A DNA stretch of 64,000 bases, from contig JAVXUO010003001.1 in assembly GCA_033065855.1 (NCBI GenBank), forward strand, positions 992,001-1,056,000, in the 5' to 3' direction. Below the pieces are notes generated by a model. It saw only the letters and a program-made list of their open reading frames with translations. It was not told where the DNA came from and did no database searches. A program made the translations under genes and the position numbers. This document shows, piece after piece, positions 25,701 to 36,828 of this stretch (positions are counted from its first letter, which is position 1; each line of letters starts with the position of its first letter). Origin of the DNA: Escallonia rubra (lineage: Eukaryota; Streptophyta; Magnoliopsida; Escalloniales; Escalloniaceae).

Positions 25701-25727
25701 AAGTTTTCAATAATAATGATATAACTT

Positions 25728-26978
25728 AATACACTATGGCATAATACACGCAAGTGCAAAATAACTTATATCTAAAACATTCTATGTATTCTCTCTAAAA
25801 AACACACTCCACACAAATCACCATGGCCGCCCCACCGTGCTCCCGCGCGTGTGGGGCGGCAGCCACTCCGAAGCCTCATCTATAGGCCTTTATCTTCGTC
25901 TCGTGGTGGTATATTTACGAAGGGATCAGTGGTGGCCGACGGTACAAGAGTCGGGAGGACAGTGGCAAGGCGTCTCACTGGAATTTGATCGGAGACAGCG
26001 ACATCAAGGTATGTCTCCGATCATGGCTGATCTACGTAAATCTGTGTAGATCTGCTCGATCGACGTTCTTTCCATCGTTCGCCGGAGGTGACCGAAATAG
26101 CATCGGCGGCGACCAGATTTCCGTCGGGTTTTTTATCGTCAATTTTGCATAATCCTTCATACTTTAAATTCTGTTCTTTTCTATTTCTTGTTCCTCAGTG
26201 GTGGAGGTTCGGGTTGGTGGGTTGTCCTAGTAGTGGCAGGAGAGCTCGGGATAGAAGGGCTTAGCCGTGGTTCTGGGGTTGTTTCTAGGAGTCCGTGGAG
26301 TCTAGGGATGAGGGGGCATAGGGTCTCGGGGGAGGGGGGTAGGGTGGGGTAAGTTTCTGCTGGGCTGAAGTGGGGGGGTTTCGGGACCCGGGGTGGGGGG
26401 GAGGGGGGAAGAGATTTGTCTTAGGGTTTTTTGGGCAATCTGTTCAGGGCCGGGGTGGTGGTGGGGGGTTGGGTGTTAGAGGTCTTTTCTAGGTTCGAGC
26501 ATCCCGTGTGTGTCTGTCTACTTTAGTATGGTAAGTCGTGGATGAATTGTGTTTTCTGAGCCCTGTATTGTGATAACTTGTTTCGGATTTGTTATGGGTA
26601 GTCGAAGGATGGACATTGTGGCGATGTTAGACCCTGGGTGGTGAAATGAGACTCATGTACATTGTATTCACTCGGGTGTTGTGCGGTTCCCGATTGCCAG
26701 CGTTATTGTCACCACTTTTATTTTGTTACCTTTTTTGTTCCGTTTTAAACCTGTAAATTTTGCATGTTACTTTAAGTTGAATTAAAGTGTAGGATATGCT
26801 CTATTCTAGTTCAATTGTAATGTGTCTAAGTTTATTAAGTTCGTTGTTTGTATCGAGTTTTTTGGTCATGTATAACGAGTCACGGGAATGTCGTGACAAT
26901 TTTTTAGCCGTATGGCATCTCTTGTAATCGCTGCAAAAGCGTTTTTATTATCAATGTTATTCTCAACTTTATAAAAAA
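25728..26978 (+). mobile_element. Poly(A)-tailed retroposon (LINE-like) with 13-bp TSD
   Basis: The 13-mer AATGATATAACTT occurs at 25715-25727 and again at 26979-26991, immediately after a short A run. That is the signature of target-primed insertion. The enclosed DNA is abruptly GC-rich and G-tract-rich (26200-26480), unlike its AT-rich surroundings. It contains a short ORF starting near the left side (25837-26049) and an AT-rich 3' end. No reverse transcriptase remains, so it is either an internally deleted LINE or a retrotransposed transcript. The first about 80 bp after the left repeat resemble the downstream flank slightly, so the exact 5' border is uncertain. Confidence 0.55.
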
Positions 26979-26991
26979 AATGATATAACTT

Positions 26992-29221
26992 GGGAAATTA
27001 ATTGCATAGTAAAACACATGCACAAACGTAATTTTATAGAAAAACACATGCTTTAGCTCAAAAACCCTTTACCGCTATGGCCATATTGTCAGCTTAGGGC
27101 AGGCCAGAACCGCATACTTGTAATGGATCCAAAATATAGTCAGACCCAGAGTCTAAAAATACAAGTACAACTCTCATTTTCGCATTCACGCAGATAGCTC
27201 ACTTATCACAAAAATATAACTTCATCAAATATTTTCTCAATCTCATAAATAAAAATAATCACAAGGTTGATCCAGTTTTAATGAAATAAAAATAGGAGAT
27301 AAATATTCTCACAAAATATTTAGAACAGAGGCATCTTTTACAATAAAGCTAGACAAAATAGCAGGACACTTAAACTTTTTTTGGTACATAGGACACTTGA
27401 TCTTAACGCAATGCACTTGAGGACACTGGGTACTTTCTTCCTTTGTTTCTTGTCTCACGCTTACCCTGCCAACTGTTATATTTTCCTGAACTCCCTCCCA
27501 CCATCTTAAAGGGGAAGCATTCTGACTCCTGTCCTTTCGCTCTCTCAAAGCTGGTCATATAATGGCTTTCCTAATATCATGTGCATATACATGTGAAAGA
27601 ATAAACTTTGGCCACTGTTCTGGTCGTATGAATTTTCTTTTAATTTTATATATAATAATAATTAATAGTCGCTAAATATTTTTAGTAAATTTTCTGCTAG
27701 TACTTATAGCGATAATTTTTAACATCACTTTTTTAGCGTCATTACATAAAAGCCACTAGAAACATTTAGTAACCATTAATTGTTGCTACATGGAGAGTTG
27801 GAGGAAGATTCCTTCAAATCCAAGTAGCAGCTAATTTTTTTTTATATGTGAAATTAGAGCAACCCAAAATGCCTTCAACACCCTTGAAACCAAAGCTGGT
27901 AACCAAAGCTTATTATTCTGATGGACTCAATGATATTAAAACTTGTTTCGGTTACACTTTTGACCCGCCGATGAAAATGCACTTAACGCTTTTTAATATG
28001 CTAACAAAAATCACATTTAATATCAATACTCTTAAATCACAAGTTCTACAACGCAATATAATTTTATTTTCCAGCATCAGTAGTCGCAAGATAATGTAAA
28101 TGTTACCGCTACATTTTACACTTTCTCCATTTACACCATTAAATCATCGATAAATGTGAGAGTGAATACACTGTAGTTAACAGTTGAATCGCTTTCTACA
28201 CAAGAATTAGGAAATTTCAAAATAAGATATTATTAACTGGGAGGGAGAGTACGTGAAACTTCTTCACTTTTCGCGACGAGCTAGGTGTAATAACTTCAAA
28301 CCTTATGCAAGTTTAGTATATTTAACCGTAACTAAGAACATCTTATAGAGGGAATGTGGGGAAGGCACCGTTTAAATAGAAGTCGAGGTTCATGATGTAT
28401 GATCATATAATATTTTCTATTACAAAGACTTAATTATTACTAGTAACAAGGAGTAGAACACATCATCTACAAAAATAATTGAAAATTCAACTAAATAAGA
28501 GCGTCGGTCGGTCTGACTTGCATTTAAAAATGCCAACCATTGATAGATTCGTTGATGAAAGATAGCATCATTGTCGACGTCACCAACAGCTTATTTTATT
28601 TCACGAGTCAAAATGAGTAAATGAATTGGCTCCTAATAATAAAGAAGGGCGTGGGTGTTGGCAGAAGTAAACGGACACAGGGAATTAGAGGGGGTGAGAG
28701 GATTGGGGCCACGTCAGCGAGCACCAGACAAGATGCCCAACAACAATGGCCCAAACTCCTAAAGTAGGGGCGGGGGGGGGGGGGGGGGGGGGCCACGCCC
28801 ATCCATCTAATCTCTCAAATCTTCTTCCTTTTTTTCTTTTGTTTTGTTGTGTGGTGGGTTTGCGTTTGCGAGAGCCAAAAACCCTTCCAATAATGGAAGT
28901 GGGACGAGGCTTTGATTTCAAGAGGTTGTTTGCCTCAACTGGAAAACACTATTATCGTGGGCCGCTCTCGTCCTCTACCCCTACCCCTACTCTCCCCCAT
29001 CCCTCCTTGAATTATAACTAGCCCAGGCCCACCCCCCACCCCCCACCTGCATCTCTCTCTCTCTCTCTCTCACACACACACTCACGCTGAGGTGGGTGTG
29101 TGCATAATATGTATTTCAGTAAAGTTGCAGGCTTTTTGGAGCCCCACTTTCTTTATTATCCTACTATCTCACTTATTTTGCTCCAACCTAACCGTCCCCC
29201 TGCTTGGTCTTTACTTTTACC
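26992..29221. other. Intergenic, no gene recognised
   Basis: AT-rich DNA with TTTAGTGA-like motifs at about 27660-27790, again reminiscent of CACTA subterminal repeats. A G homopolymer occupies 28772-28792 and a (CT)n/(CA)n run 29051-29081. ORFs crossing the G-run encode poly-Gly or poly-Pro and are artefacts. Confidence 0.5.
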
Positions 29222-29440
29222 AAAATCCAGAATTTGGATCCCCTGCTGTAATCTATGATTACAGGTGCTGTCCATATCGCTGAGAGAGAGAGAGAGAGGA
29301 AAGACAGAGAAAGTAACCATGGTTTGGATCCCCCTCTCTCTCTTCCCTCTCTCTCTCTCCTCCCTCTCTCAGCAATGGGGACAGCACCCCTGCTGTAACC
29401 CATGGTTACAGCAGCGGATCTGGATCCCAAAATCCATGGG
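29222..29440. repeat. Imperfect inverted repeat (foldback) element
   Basis: The left arm (29222 to about 29300) reads GGATCC, CTGCTGTAA, a palindromic ATTACAG, GTGCTGTCC and then GCTGAGAGAG. The right arm (about 29350-29440) is its inverted counterpart, with the same order when reversed. Each arm also contains a small internal palindrome (GTAACC-ATGGTTAC on the right). The centre is a purine/pyrimidine-rich GA/CT run. This is probably a MITE or foldback element; flanking duplications were not identified. Confidence 0.6.
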
Positions 29441-30597
29441 TTTTTTTCTTTTTCCTGATATTTTACCTTTAAAGTTTTACCCATATCGTAAAAAAGATAG
29501 TTATAATCCTTCTTCAAATAACGACAGTGTGGTTGCTGAATATAGTTTGTGACATTTTTGTTAACTTTTTCAGTGACAATTTTTACCAACACTTTGTTTG
29601 CCTTGATAAATAAAGTTATTAAAAATATTTAGCAATTATTAATTCCCGCTTATCATCCTACATTCTAGACGTGTCAAACAGGCTGGGCCGCTCGCAAGCC
29701 AGCCCGACCTAGCCCTAAAACAGCCTGGCCCAGCCGGCCCTCTTGGTGAACAATTTCAACCATAGTCCTTAGGGCCAAGGCCCGGCCCTAAAAAACCTTA
29801 GGCACGACCTGTTTTTTTTGCCCGGTTTCAAAAAGCTCGGGTCTGGCCCGGTTAGAACCCGAAAATTCAAATCAGATTCCTTCCAACTGCTATAACTTTT
29901 AAAATTTTCACTTTTACCCCTCCCTCAACTAGCTATATAACGACTAGTTTTGGGGTATTTTCGTCCAACAAGTCTTTTATGCACTTTTACATTGTTATCA
30001 TTCCCAACAACTATAAACGACTAGTTTTTAGGGGTATTTTGGTCTTTTGTGAACTTTAAAAAATCTATAAATGCATCCCCTCTTCTTCATATTTTTCACA
30101 CTAATCTTCTCACTCACTCTTATCTAAATTCTACAAGTTTTCCTACCATTCTTATTCGTGATTAAATAGGAACCCTCTCCAATTTTCAATTACAAGTATT
30201 ATTTAATAATTTAGTACTTTTATTCTTTTTCATTTAATTACTCTTACCAGTTTTATTTCTCATTCTTGTCAAACAATTATAGTGTCAAATAGGTCTTCCT
30301 TGAGACTATTTAGATCACATAGCCAAAAACGTCCATCACCACCACAAGCACCAAAATTTCAAGATCCGCCAGTAATAAAAATAAATACCCAAAAATTTAT
30401 TCAGTTTTACCAAAACATTTCAGATTATGAATATACACATTCACAAGATACCAACGTTTTAGTCAAGAACACAGCTCGGTTGGCGACACTACTACTCCAA
30501 GGCAGAATTTTATCCTGATGAGTGGTCATCATGATGAAAAATCGAGCAACCTGCCTCTAGTCCACCAGAAGTCCAAAAGGGGAAGAAAAAAAATGCT

Positions 30598-30797
30598 CAA
30601 TGTTGGAATCATTTTGACAAGATTACAGTTGATGGCATTTGAAAAGCTCAATGCAAGTATTGTGAAAAATCATATTTATTTGGTAGTGGTCATGGACATC
30701 TTAATAGGCATTACTCGACATATGCACTTAATCAACGTCATGTCCATTCTACCCAAACGCAATTATCTTTTTATGATAAATATTTATTTATAATCAG
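30598..30797 (+). pseudogene. BED zinc-finger transposase fragment, copy 1
   Basis: Read with one in-frame TGA, this segment gives WNHFDK, CKYCEKSY, GHLNRHY and a QLSFYDKY tail, the order seen at the N-terminus of plant hAT (Ac-like, Ricesleeper-type) transposases. The Cys and His ligands expected for a BED finger are all present, but the stop between the WNHF and CKYC parts makes it non-functional as it stands. Confidence 0.75.
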
Positions 30798-32168
30798 CTA
30801 GACTGACGGTTTTGCTGAATTTGTTGTTCATAATAAACAAGCTTTTAGTTTTGCTGATAATGATAAAATATTCTAGCTATATGAATACATATGTGCAACT
30901 TTTGTATGAAAAGGTTCATAGAAACACAACTAGGTCTTATGTACTTAAACAATATAATGCTGATAAAGAACGCTTGATTGATTATTTTGATAAATTTGAT
31001 GGTAAAGTCAATCTTACTTCTGATATTTGAAAATATCATTTTATTCTAGTTAATTATGCTTGTCTGATGACCCATTAAATTGATTTTGATTGAGTTATGA
31101 ACAAGAGAATCATCAATTTTGAACTCTTTTCCTATTCGCATGATGCAGTTCATGTTGCTGATATTATAGTCCGAGCATGTAACATGTTGAAAATAAAGGA
31201 CAAGATTATGAGTATCAATTTTGATAATGCTTCTAACAATATTACTGCTATTGAAGTCTTGAAGACAAACCTTAGACTATACTTGATGTTAAATTTTTTC
31301 ATGTTCTATGTGTTTGTCATGTAATTATTTTAATTGATCAAAATGGTTTCAACCCTAGTCCTTAGGACCAAGGCTCGGCCCTAAAAAACCTTAGGCACGG
31401 CCTGGTTTTTTTGCCCGGTTTCAAAAAGCTCGGGTCTAGCCCGGCTCAAACCCGAAAATTCAAAAAAAATCAGATTCCCTCCAACTGCTATACCTTCTAA
31501 AAATTTCACTTTTACCCCTCCCTCAACTAGCTATATAACGACTAGTTTTGGGGTATTTTCGTCCAACAAGTCTTTTATGCACTTTTATATTGTTATCATC
31601 CCCAACAACTATAAACGACTAGTTTTTAGGAGTATTTTGGTCTTTTGTGAACTTTGAAAAATCTATAAATGCATCCCCTCTTCTTCATATTTTTCACACT
31701 AATTTTCTCACTCACTCTTATCTAAATTCTACAAGTTTTCCTACCATTCTTATTCGTGACTAAATAGGAACTCTCTCCAATGTTCAATTACAAGTATTAT
31801 TTAATAATTTAGTACTTTTATTCTTTTCCATTTAATTACTCTTACCAATTTTATTTCTCATTCTTGTCAAACAATTCTAGTGTCAAATACGTCTTCCTTG
31901 GGACTATTTAGATCACATAGCCAAAAACGTCCACATCCTCCAGTAATAAAAATAAATACCCAAAAATTTATTCAGTTTTACAAAAATATTTCAGATTATG
32001 AATATACACCTTCACAAGATACCAACGTTTTAGTCAAGAACACAGCTCGGTTGGCGACACTACTACTCCAAGGCAGAATTTTATCCTGATGAGTGGTCAT
32101 CATGATGAAAAATCGAGCAACCTGCCTCTACTCCACCAGAAGTCCAAAAGGGGAAGAAAAAAAATGCT

Positions 32169-32368
32169 CAATGTTGGAATCATTTTGACGAGATTACAAT
32201 TGATGACATTTGAAAAGCTTAATGTAAGTATTGTGAAAAATCATTTTTATTTGGTAGTGGTCATGGACATCTTAATAGGCATTACCCGACATATGCACCT
32301 AATCAACGCCATGCCCATTCTACCCAAACGCAGTTATCTTTTTATGATAAGTATTTATTTATAATCAG
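32169..32368 (+). pseudogene. BED zinc-finger transposase fragment, copy 2
   Basis: Second copy of the BED-finger segment, with the same ligand residues and the same in-frame TGA as copy 1 and a handful of substitutions. The sequence continues, after further breaks, into the INFDNASNN region (about 32775-32805) and the later transposase segments. Confidence 0.75.
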
Positions 32369-33720
32369 CGAGACTGACGGTCTTGCTGAATTTATTGTTC
32401 ATGATGAACAAGCTTTTAGTTTTGCTGATACTGATAAAATATTCTAGATATATGAATACTTACATGCAAAATTTGTATGAAAATGTTCATAGAAACACAA
32501 CTAGGCCTTATGTACTTAAACAATATAATGCTGATAAAGAACGCTTGATTGATTATTTTGATAAATTTGATGGTAAAGTCATTCTTACTTCTGATATTTG
32601 AAAATATCATTTTATTCTAGTTAATTATGCTTGTCTTTAAATTGATTCTGATTGAGTTATGAACAAGAGAATCAACAGTTTTGAACTCTTTCCCTATTCG
32701 CATGATGCAGTTCATGTTGCTGATATTATAGTCCGAGCATGTAACATGTTGAAAATAAAGGACAAGATTATGAGTATCAATTTTGATAATGCTTCTAACA
32801 ATATAACTGTTGTTGAAGTCTTGAAGACGAACCTTAGACTATACTTGATATTAAATTTTTTCATGTTCTATGTGTTTGTCATATAATTAATTTAATTGAT
32901 CAAAATGGTTTAGCTGCTACACAAGATATTTTTCACAAAATGAGAGGTATGATAACTTATATTAATTGTTCGGATCTGAGAATACATCAATTTTTACCTC
33001 TGTGTGTTCAGTATAGTTTGCCTGTAGAAGACCACTTACAGATGTTGTGCATATGTGAAACTTCACATATCAAATGCTTTTACATGCTATGGTATACAAA
33101 GAAGTGTATATGCACTGCCTACTAACCATGTTCCTACAAGGCTTGCCAACTCCCGACGAATGGCAGATATGTGCACACTTCATTGAATTTTTGGAGGTAT
33201 TTTACTCGTCTACCGTTCTATTTTCTGGTACGTACTATCCCATGTCTTCTATCGCTATATTAGAAATTCTAAAAATTGCTAGCGTTTTAGCGAAATGGAG
33301 ATATATAGGACCCTTTTAGGGTATAGTAGAACATATAGACTTATTAAGTTTAATAAATATTGGGCGAAATTGTCTCTTGTTTTTGCTATTGCCACTTGTT
33401 TAGATCCGAGGTTCACATCGCATGGCGTGCATGTCTCAATAGTAAAAATATCTAAAAAAAATGTGCTACACGACAGACGACACAACCAAGCTTACAAAGA
33501 AAGTGAGTAAGTCATTTGAAGATCTTTATAACTTATATCAAATTTCTGCTAACGTGCGCGGCCGAGCTACATCGTTGAGCAGTCAAATAAATAATGGGTC
33601 TTTTCTTAAGGGCTTTGAACATCTAGTGGCAAAACAAACAACAGTGGAAGGTACTTCTAGTTCTACATGTTATCTTCTTTTTCCTCTTTTAATGAAATTG
33701 GTTTACTGATCATTATTCTT

Positions 33721-34966
33721 CATTACCAATGGATGAGCAAGTGAATTTTGATTTGTCAAAAATTGTATCCGTTGTTGCTCGAGCAAAAAACGCATACCTA
33801 TAACATCTACAACAGGTGATAAATGTACATGAGATAATGGTACATTTCAGCCGTAGTACAAGATAAGGATGAAAGAAAGTGATAGAATATCCAAAAAATT
33901 TGCGATGAGCTCGCTTTAATCGGGAGTGCAATAAAAGTATCCATCAATGATGGAATCTGCGAAAAGAATAAAATACTTAATCTACAATTAGCATCATCAT
34001 GACCTAAATCAGGATTTACACAATCATGCTTTTAGCTCACGCTAGAATCATATTCGTTAGTTGAATACGCTAACACATGACACACATGGAAACAGCAAGC
34101 AGGCCTAATCCCTTCATTTGGTAGTTGATGGTAAAGTTGGGTGCTTAAGAACTAGACTAGATAACTGCACCTTCATGTGCAGATGCTATAATAGGAATAC
34201 CGGATCTCATATCAACAAATCACATAATAGTCAAACACAATCCTATGTTAATGTTTTTGTTACTGTTATTTGGTACGCGATGCTAATGGTTTCTTGGGAT
34301 TCTAAAATTTTGATGGGAAGGACAAGTTGCATAAAATCTTTCAGGGATCCTCTCTGATCAATCCATCAATCAATACACATATTCATCATATACTCGTAGT
34401 ATATAAGTGGCGGGGGAGGGGTAGAGAGGGGTGGGCCGGTTGGTCCGTCAATACACAACCACAACTTTTTGTGTGTGGAGGGGAGAAATATCACGTCAAT
34501 AATAGTTAGTATATTAAAGGCTTTGATTTTGATTGATCATCAACACCTCCTCCTTTCTCTCGTGTGTCTATTTAAATAGAACATGGCGTACGAAAGGGAG
34601 GTTTGTTCTTTTTTTTTTTTTGCAATAATGTGGTGTTACAGTTCAGTTATATATATAAAATCATCTTCTTGACATTTTATTTATTTATGTATTTATTATT
34701 ATTCTTAAAAGTTCTACCTTAATACAAGAATCCATTTCTCCTTCCAGACACGTATATAGATAGAGAAATGTGAGGCAGCCATGAATCCAGACTGAAAGTT
34801 TCAAAGGACTTTTGCCCACTTGCATACCAAAAATATATATATGGAGATAAATGAACTTCACTTTTCTTGGTTGCAACTTGCATTATGTTGGTGAATCTTC
34901 TGAAATCTACTTCTTACATGATAATTTCTGGGACCTACTTTACTGACATGCTAAGGGGGCGTGTGT
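33721..34966. other. Intergenic, no gene recognised
   Basis: The first 200 bp may be the degraded 3' part of the hAT element, but no C-terminal motif can be read. The rest is AT-rich without repeats of note, except poly(T) near 34608-34620 and a G-rich GGGGGAGGGG stretch near 34412. Confidence 0.45.
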
Positions 34967-34975
34967 TTATTTTTT

Positions 34976-36074
34976 GGGTTAATTACTCACGGCACCCCTG
35001 AGGTTTATCTTAAATTACACACGGATCCCGTTATCTTTGAAAATTACACTCCGCCCCAAAAATCTAGATTTCTTTGACGGGGTTAACGACTGGTCATAAA
35101 AAGACGCTTCTGCCCTCATATATAACTACAGTGTCTCTTGGGTTACAGACTTCAAGAGAGGGGAGAGAGGGAAGTTGGTACAGAGGGAAAAACTGAATCA
35201 AAATCGATCCCGTTTCTTCAAGGTTGCAAAATCGAACCCAACGGTGACGACGATGACAACGACGACGGTGAGAGAGTGTGAGTTTGTTTCAGGTGGGTCT
35301 TTAGTACACAGGAGTTGGATTGGCTAAAGCAGATCGCGAAAAAGGATACCAAAGCAGATCGGCCAAATTCGAATCGGCGACGAGCAGTGTGTGGTCTTTG
35401 CATGCGGGTGTTGAGCAGTGGGTGGTCGTGGGTTTGCTGGTAAGGTTTTGGGTGGTTGTGGGTTTTTCGGTAAAGATCTGTGGCTGTTGGTGGTCGTGGG
35501 TTTGCTGGGATCTGGATGATTTAGTTCGCCGGAATGGTGTTGCCGGTAGTGGCCATTGGTGGTTTGGCATGATTGGCGGTGGTCGGCGGCCGGAAGTGTG
35601 CCACTATGGTTGTGGATGGCCTGCGATTGCGATGTGGCTGACGGTGGGTCGTGGTAATGGGGATAGCGGTCACAAGGCCACTGCCGGCGGGGTCGCCGGA
35701 AGTTGTTGGTCGGTGGTGGATTGTGGTGATGAAGGAACGGTGGCAAGGACAGTTGCCGGCGCGGTAGCCAGACGATTTTCCTTATTTCTCGACATGGGCC
35801 TGCAGAGGAGAAAGATAATGAAGAAGAAGAAAAAGAAAAACACTAAAGGGCAATATGGTTTTTTATTCAAGAAAAGGAGGGTAGTTTGGGGATGAAAAAT
35901 CCAAAAAGTAAGGTATCAGAGAATCTTTAGAAGAAGTTAGGGTCCCCGTCAATTTTGTGGGGCTCCGTGAAATGCGGGTACAAACCTGGAGGTAGCGGAG
36001 TGTAATTTTTAAAAGATAGAGGGGTCCGTGTGTATTTTAGGGTAAACCTCAGGGGTGCCGTGAGTAATTAACCC
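34976..36074. mobile_element. Mutator-like (MULE) non-autonomous element with 9-bp TSD
   Basis: Long terminal inverted repeats of about 80 bp begin GGGTTAATTACTCACGGCAC at both ends, with the right end ending at 36074. The element is flanked by perfect 9-bp duplications TTATTTTTT (34967-34975 and 36075-36083). Long inverted ends plus a 9-bp target site are diagnostic of Mutator-like elements. The 1.1-kb interior is GC-richer, with a 191-codon plus-strand ORF (35320-35895) rich in Trp, Gly and Val from GGTGGT-type repeats; it has no transposase motif. The interior may be captured host DNA (Pack-MULE style), but no donor gene was recognised. Confidence 0.88.
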
Positions 36075-36421
36075 TTATTTTTTTTGTACTCCAATTTTAT
36101 AATGATTGCAAAAAAGATGTTCTTTTTTTTTTTGTACTTTTATCATTTTGAATATAAAATCTAAATAGTGCCGAAAAAAGGAAAAACACCTTAGAGGTGT
36201 TTTCACATTTTTCGACCTTTTTTTGACACAGATGAATACATGTCAGATAAATCCACCCCACGCCACTGTTTACCCTTTCCCTCATCGTTACAGAGGAAAG
36301 GCGTTCTTCACCATTACAGAGAAAGTCACCCCAGTTTCTCTCTAATTTTCAGATCCATTGCCTGGATCTTCAACTCCCTCTCACCCTATCCCTTCAAGCG
36401 GCCCATACGGCCATACCAACA
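36075..36421. other. Short intergenic segment upstream of coding remnant
   Basis: AT-rich at first, then less AT-rich from about 36240, where an ORF (36240-36554) opens in a different frame from the coding remnant that follows. This part may be the 5' section of the same broken gene, but the frame is not continuous and no motif supports it. Confidence 0.3.
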
Positions 36422-36828
36422 CAAACTCTTGATGTGCCAAGGCACAGAAGCAAGAGACGCCAGTGCGAATACCCACTTGAGACACGCAAGAGTGTGTTCG
36501 GCTCAGTTGGACTCCACTGCCCGGAGGTTGGAGGTAATGGAAGTCTGGATTTAGCGGAAGATCCATAGGTCTCAAGAGTCATGCGCCTGAAACGCACTCG
36601 TCAACGGCATCAGCCTTGCTTAAAGAGGCTTTCTCAATAGACTGTAGCCTAATGCTTGAAGGCGCTTCCTCATTTGCTATGCCGGACTAAATTCTTAATC
36701 CTTCGATTAATAGGGCTTCAATCTTTTCCACTGCCAAGGGAACAAGTTCTTCTAGAAAAACATGCCCGGAATCAACTTCATCACAAACTGAGCTCGAGTT
36801 CAAGATTCTCACGTTGTTAAAACTATGA
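36422..36828 (+). pseudogene. Broken protein-coding remnant, family not recognised
   Basis: Successive open stretches look protein-like rather than random. The first (36422-36568) contains RHRSKRRQCEY, TRKSVFGSVGLHCPE and NGSLDLAEDP, then a stop. A frame change leads to 36568-36690 (SHAPETHSSTASALLKEAF) and, past one in-frame TAA, to 36691-36828 with a Ser/Thr-rich stretch ending ELEFKILTLLKL. The basic RRxC patch is faintly like the region before the CXC domain in TSO1-like proteins, but this is weak and I do not assign it. At least one frameshift and one stop make it a pseudogene or retrotransposed fragment. It sits directly next to the MULE. Confidence 0.4.

Larger units (their letters stand above)
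29754..32911 (+). repeat. 1.6-kb direct tandem duplication inside hAT remnant
   Basis: Copy 1 (29754 to about 31349) and copy 2 (31347-32911) align end to end at an offset of about 1593 bp and are highly similar. Copy 2 lacks about 30 bp that copy 1 has near 30340. The junction falls at a GGTTT/ATTTC match, where copy 1 ends in AAAATGGTTT and runs straight into the start of copy 2. The same AAAATGGTTT in copy 2 continues into unique transposase sequence. Both copies share the same in-frame stops, so decay preceded duplication. Confidence 0.9.
29666..33720 (+). mobile_element. Decayed hAT transposon with internal tandem duplication
   Basis: The left end TAGACGTGTCAAACAGGCTG matches hAT-type termini, and GGCCC-rich subterminal sequence follows. 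Coding remnants in order are: a BED-type zinc finger with CKYC and an H-x4-H pair, a region reading INFDNASNN typical of hAT RNase H-fold transposases, a segment with EFLEVFY and LFSGT (about 33180-33230), and KYWAKL...ATCLDPRF (about 33355-33410). Stops and frameshifts interrupt every segment, and the C-terminal dimerisation domain was not found. Nor was a matching right terminus, so the element is 3'-degraded. The 5' half is present twice (see duplication entry). Confidence 0.8.

Noticed and set aside
22590..27790. CACTA (En/Spm) element inferred from TTTAGTGA/GTCGCTAA motifs near 22600 and 27700
   Set aside because: Motifs look like CACTA subterminal repeats, but no CACTA termini or 3-bp target duplications could be placed, so no element is called.
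35320..35895. 191-codon ORF inside the Mutator-like element as a real gene
   Set aside because: Low-complexity Trp/Gly/Val composition from GGT repeats, an equally long antisense ORF, and no motif.
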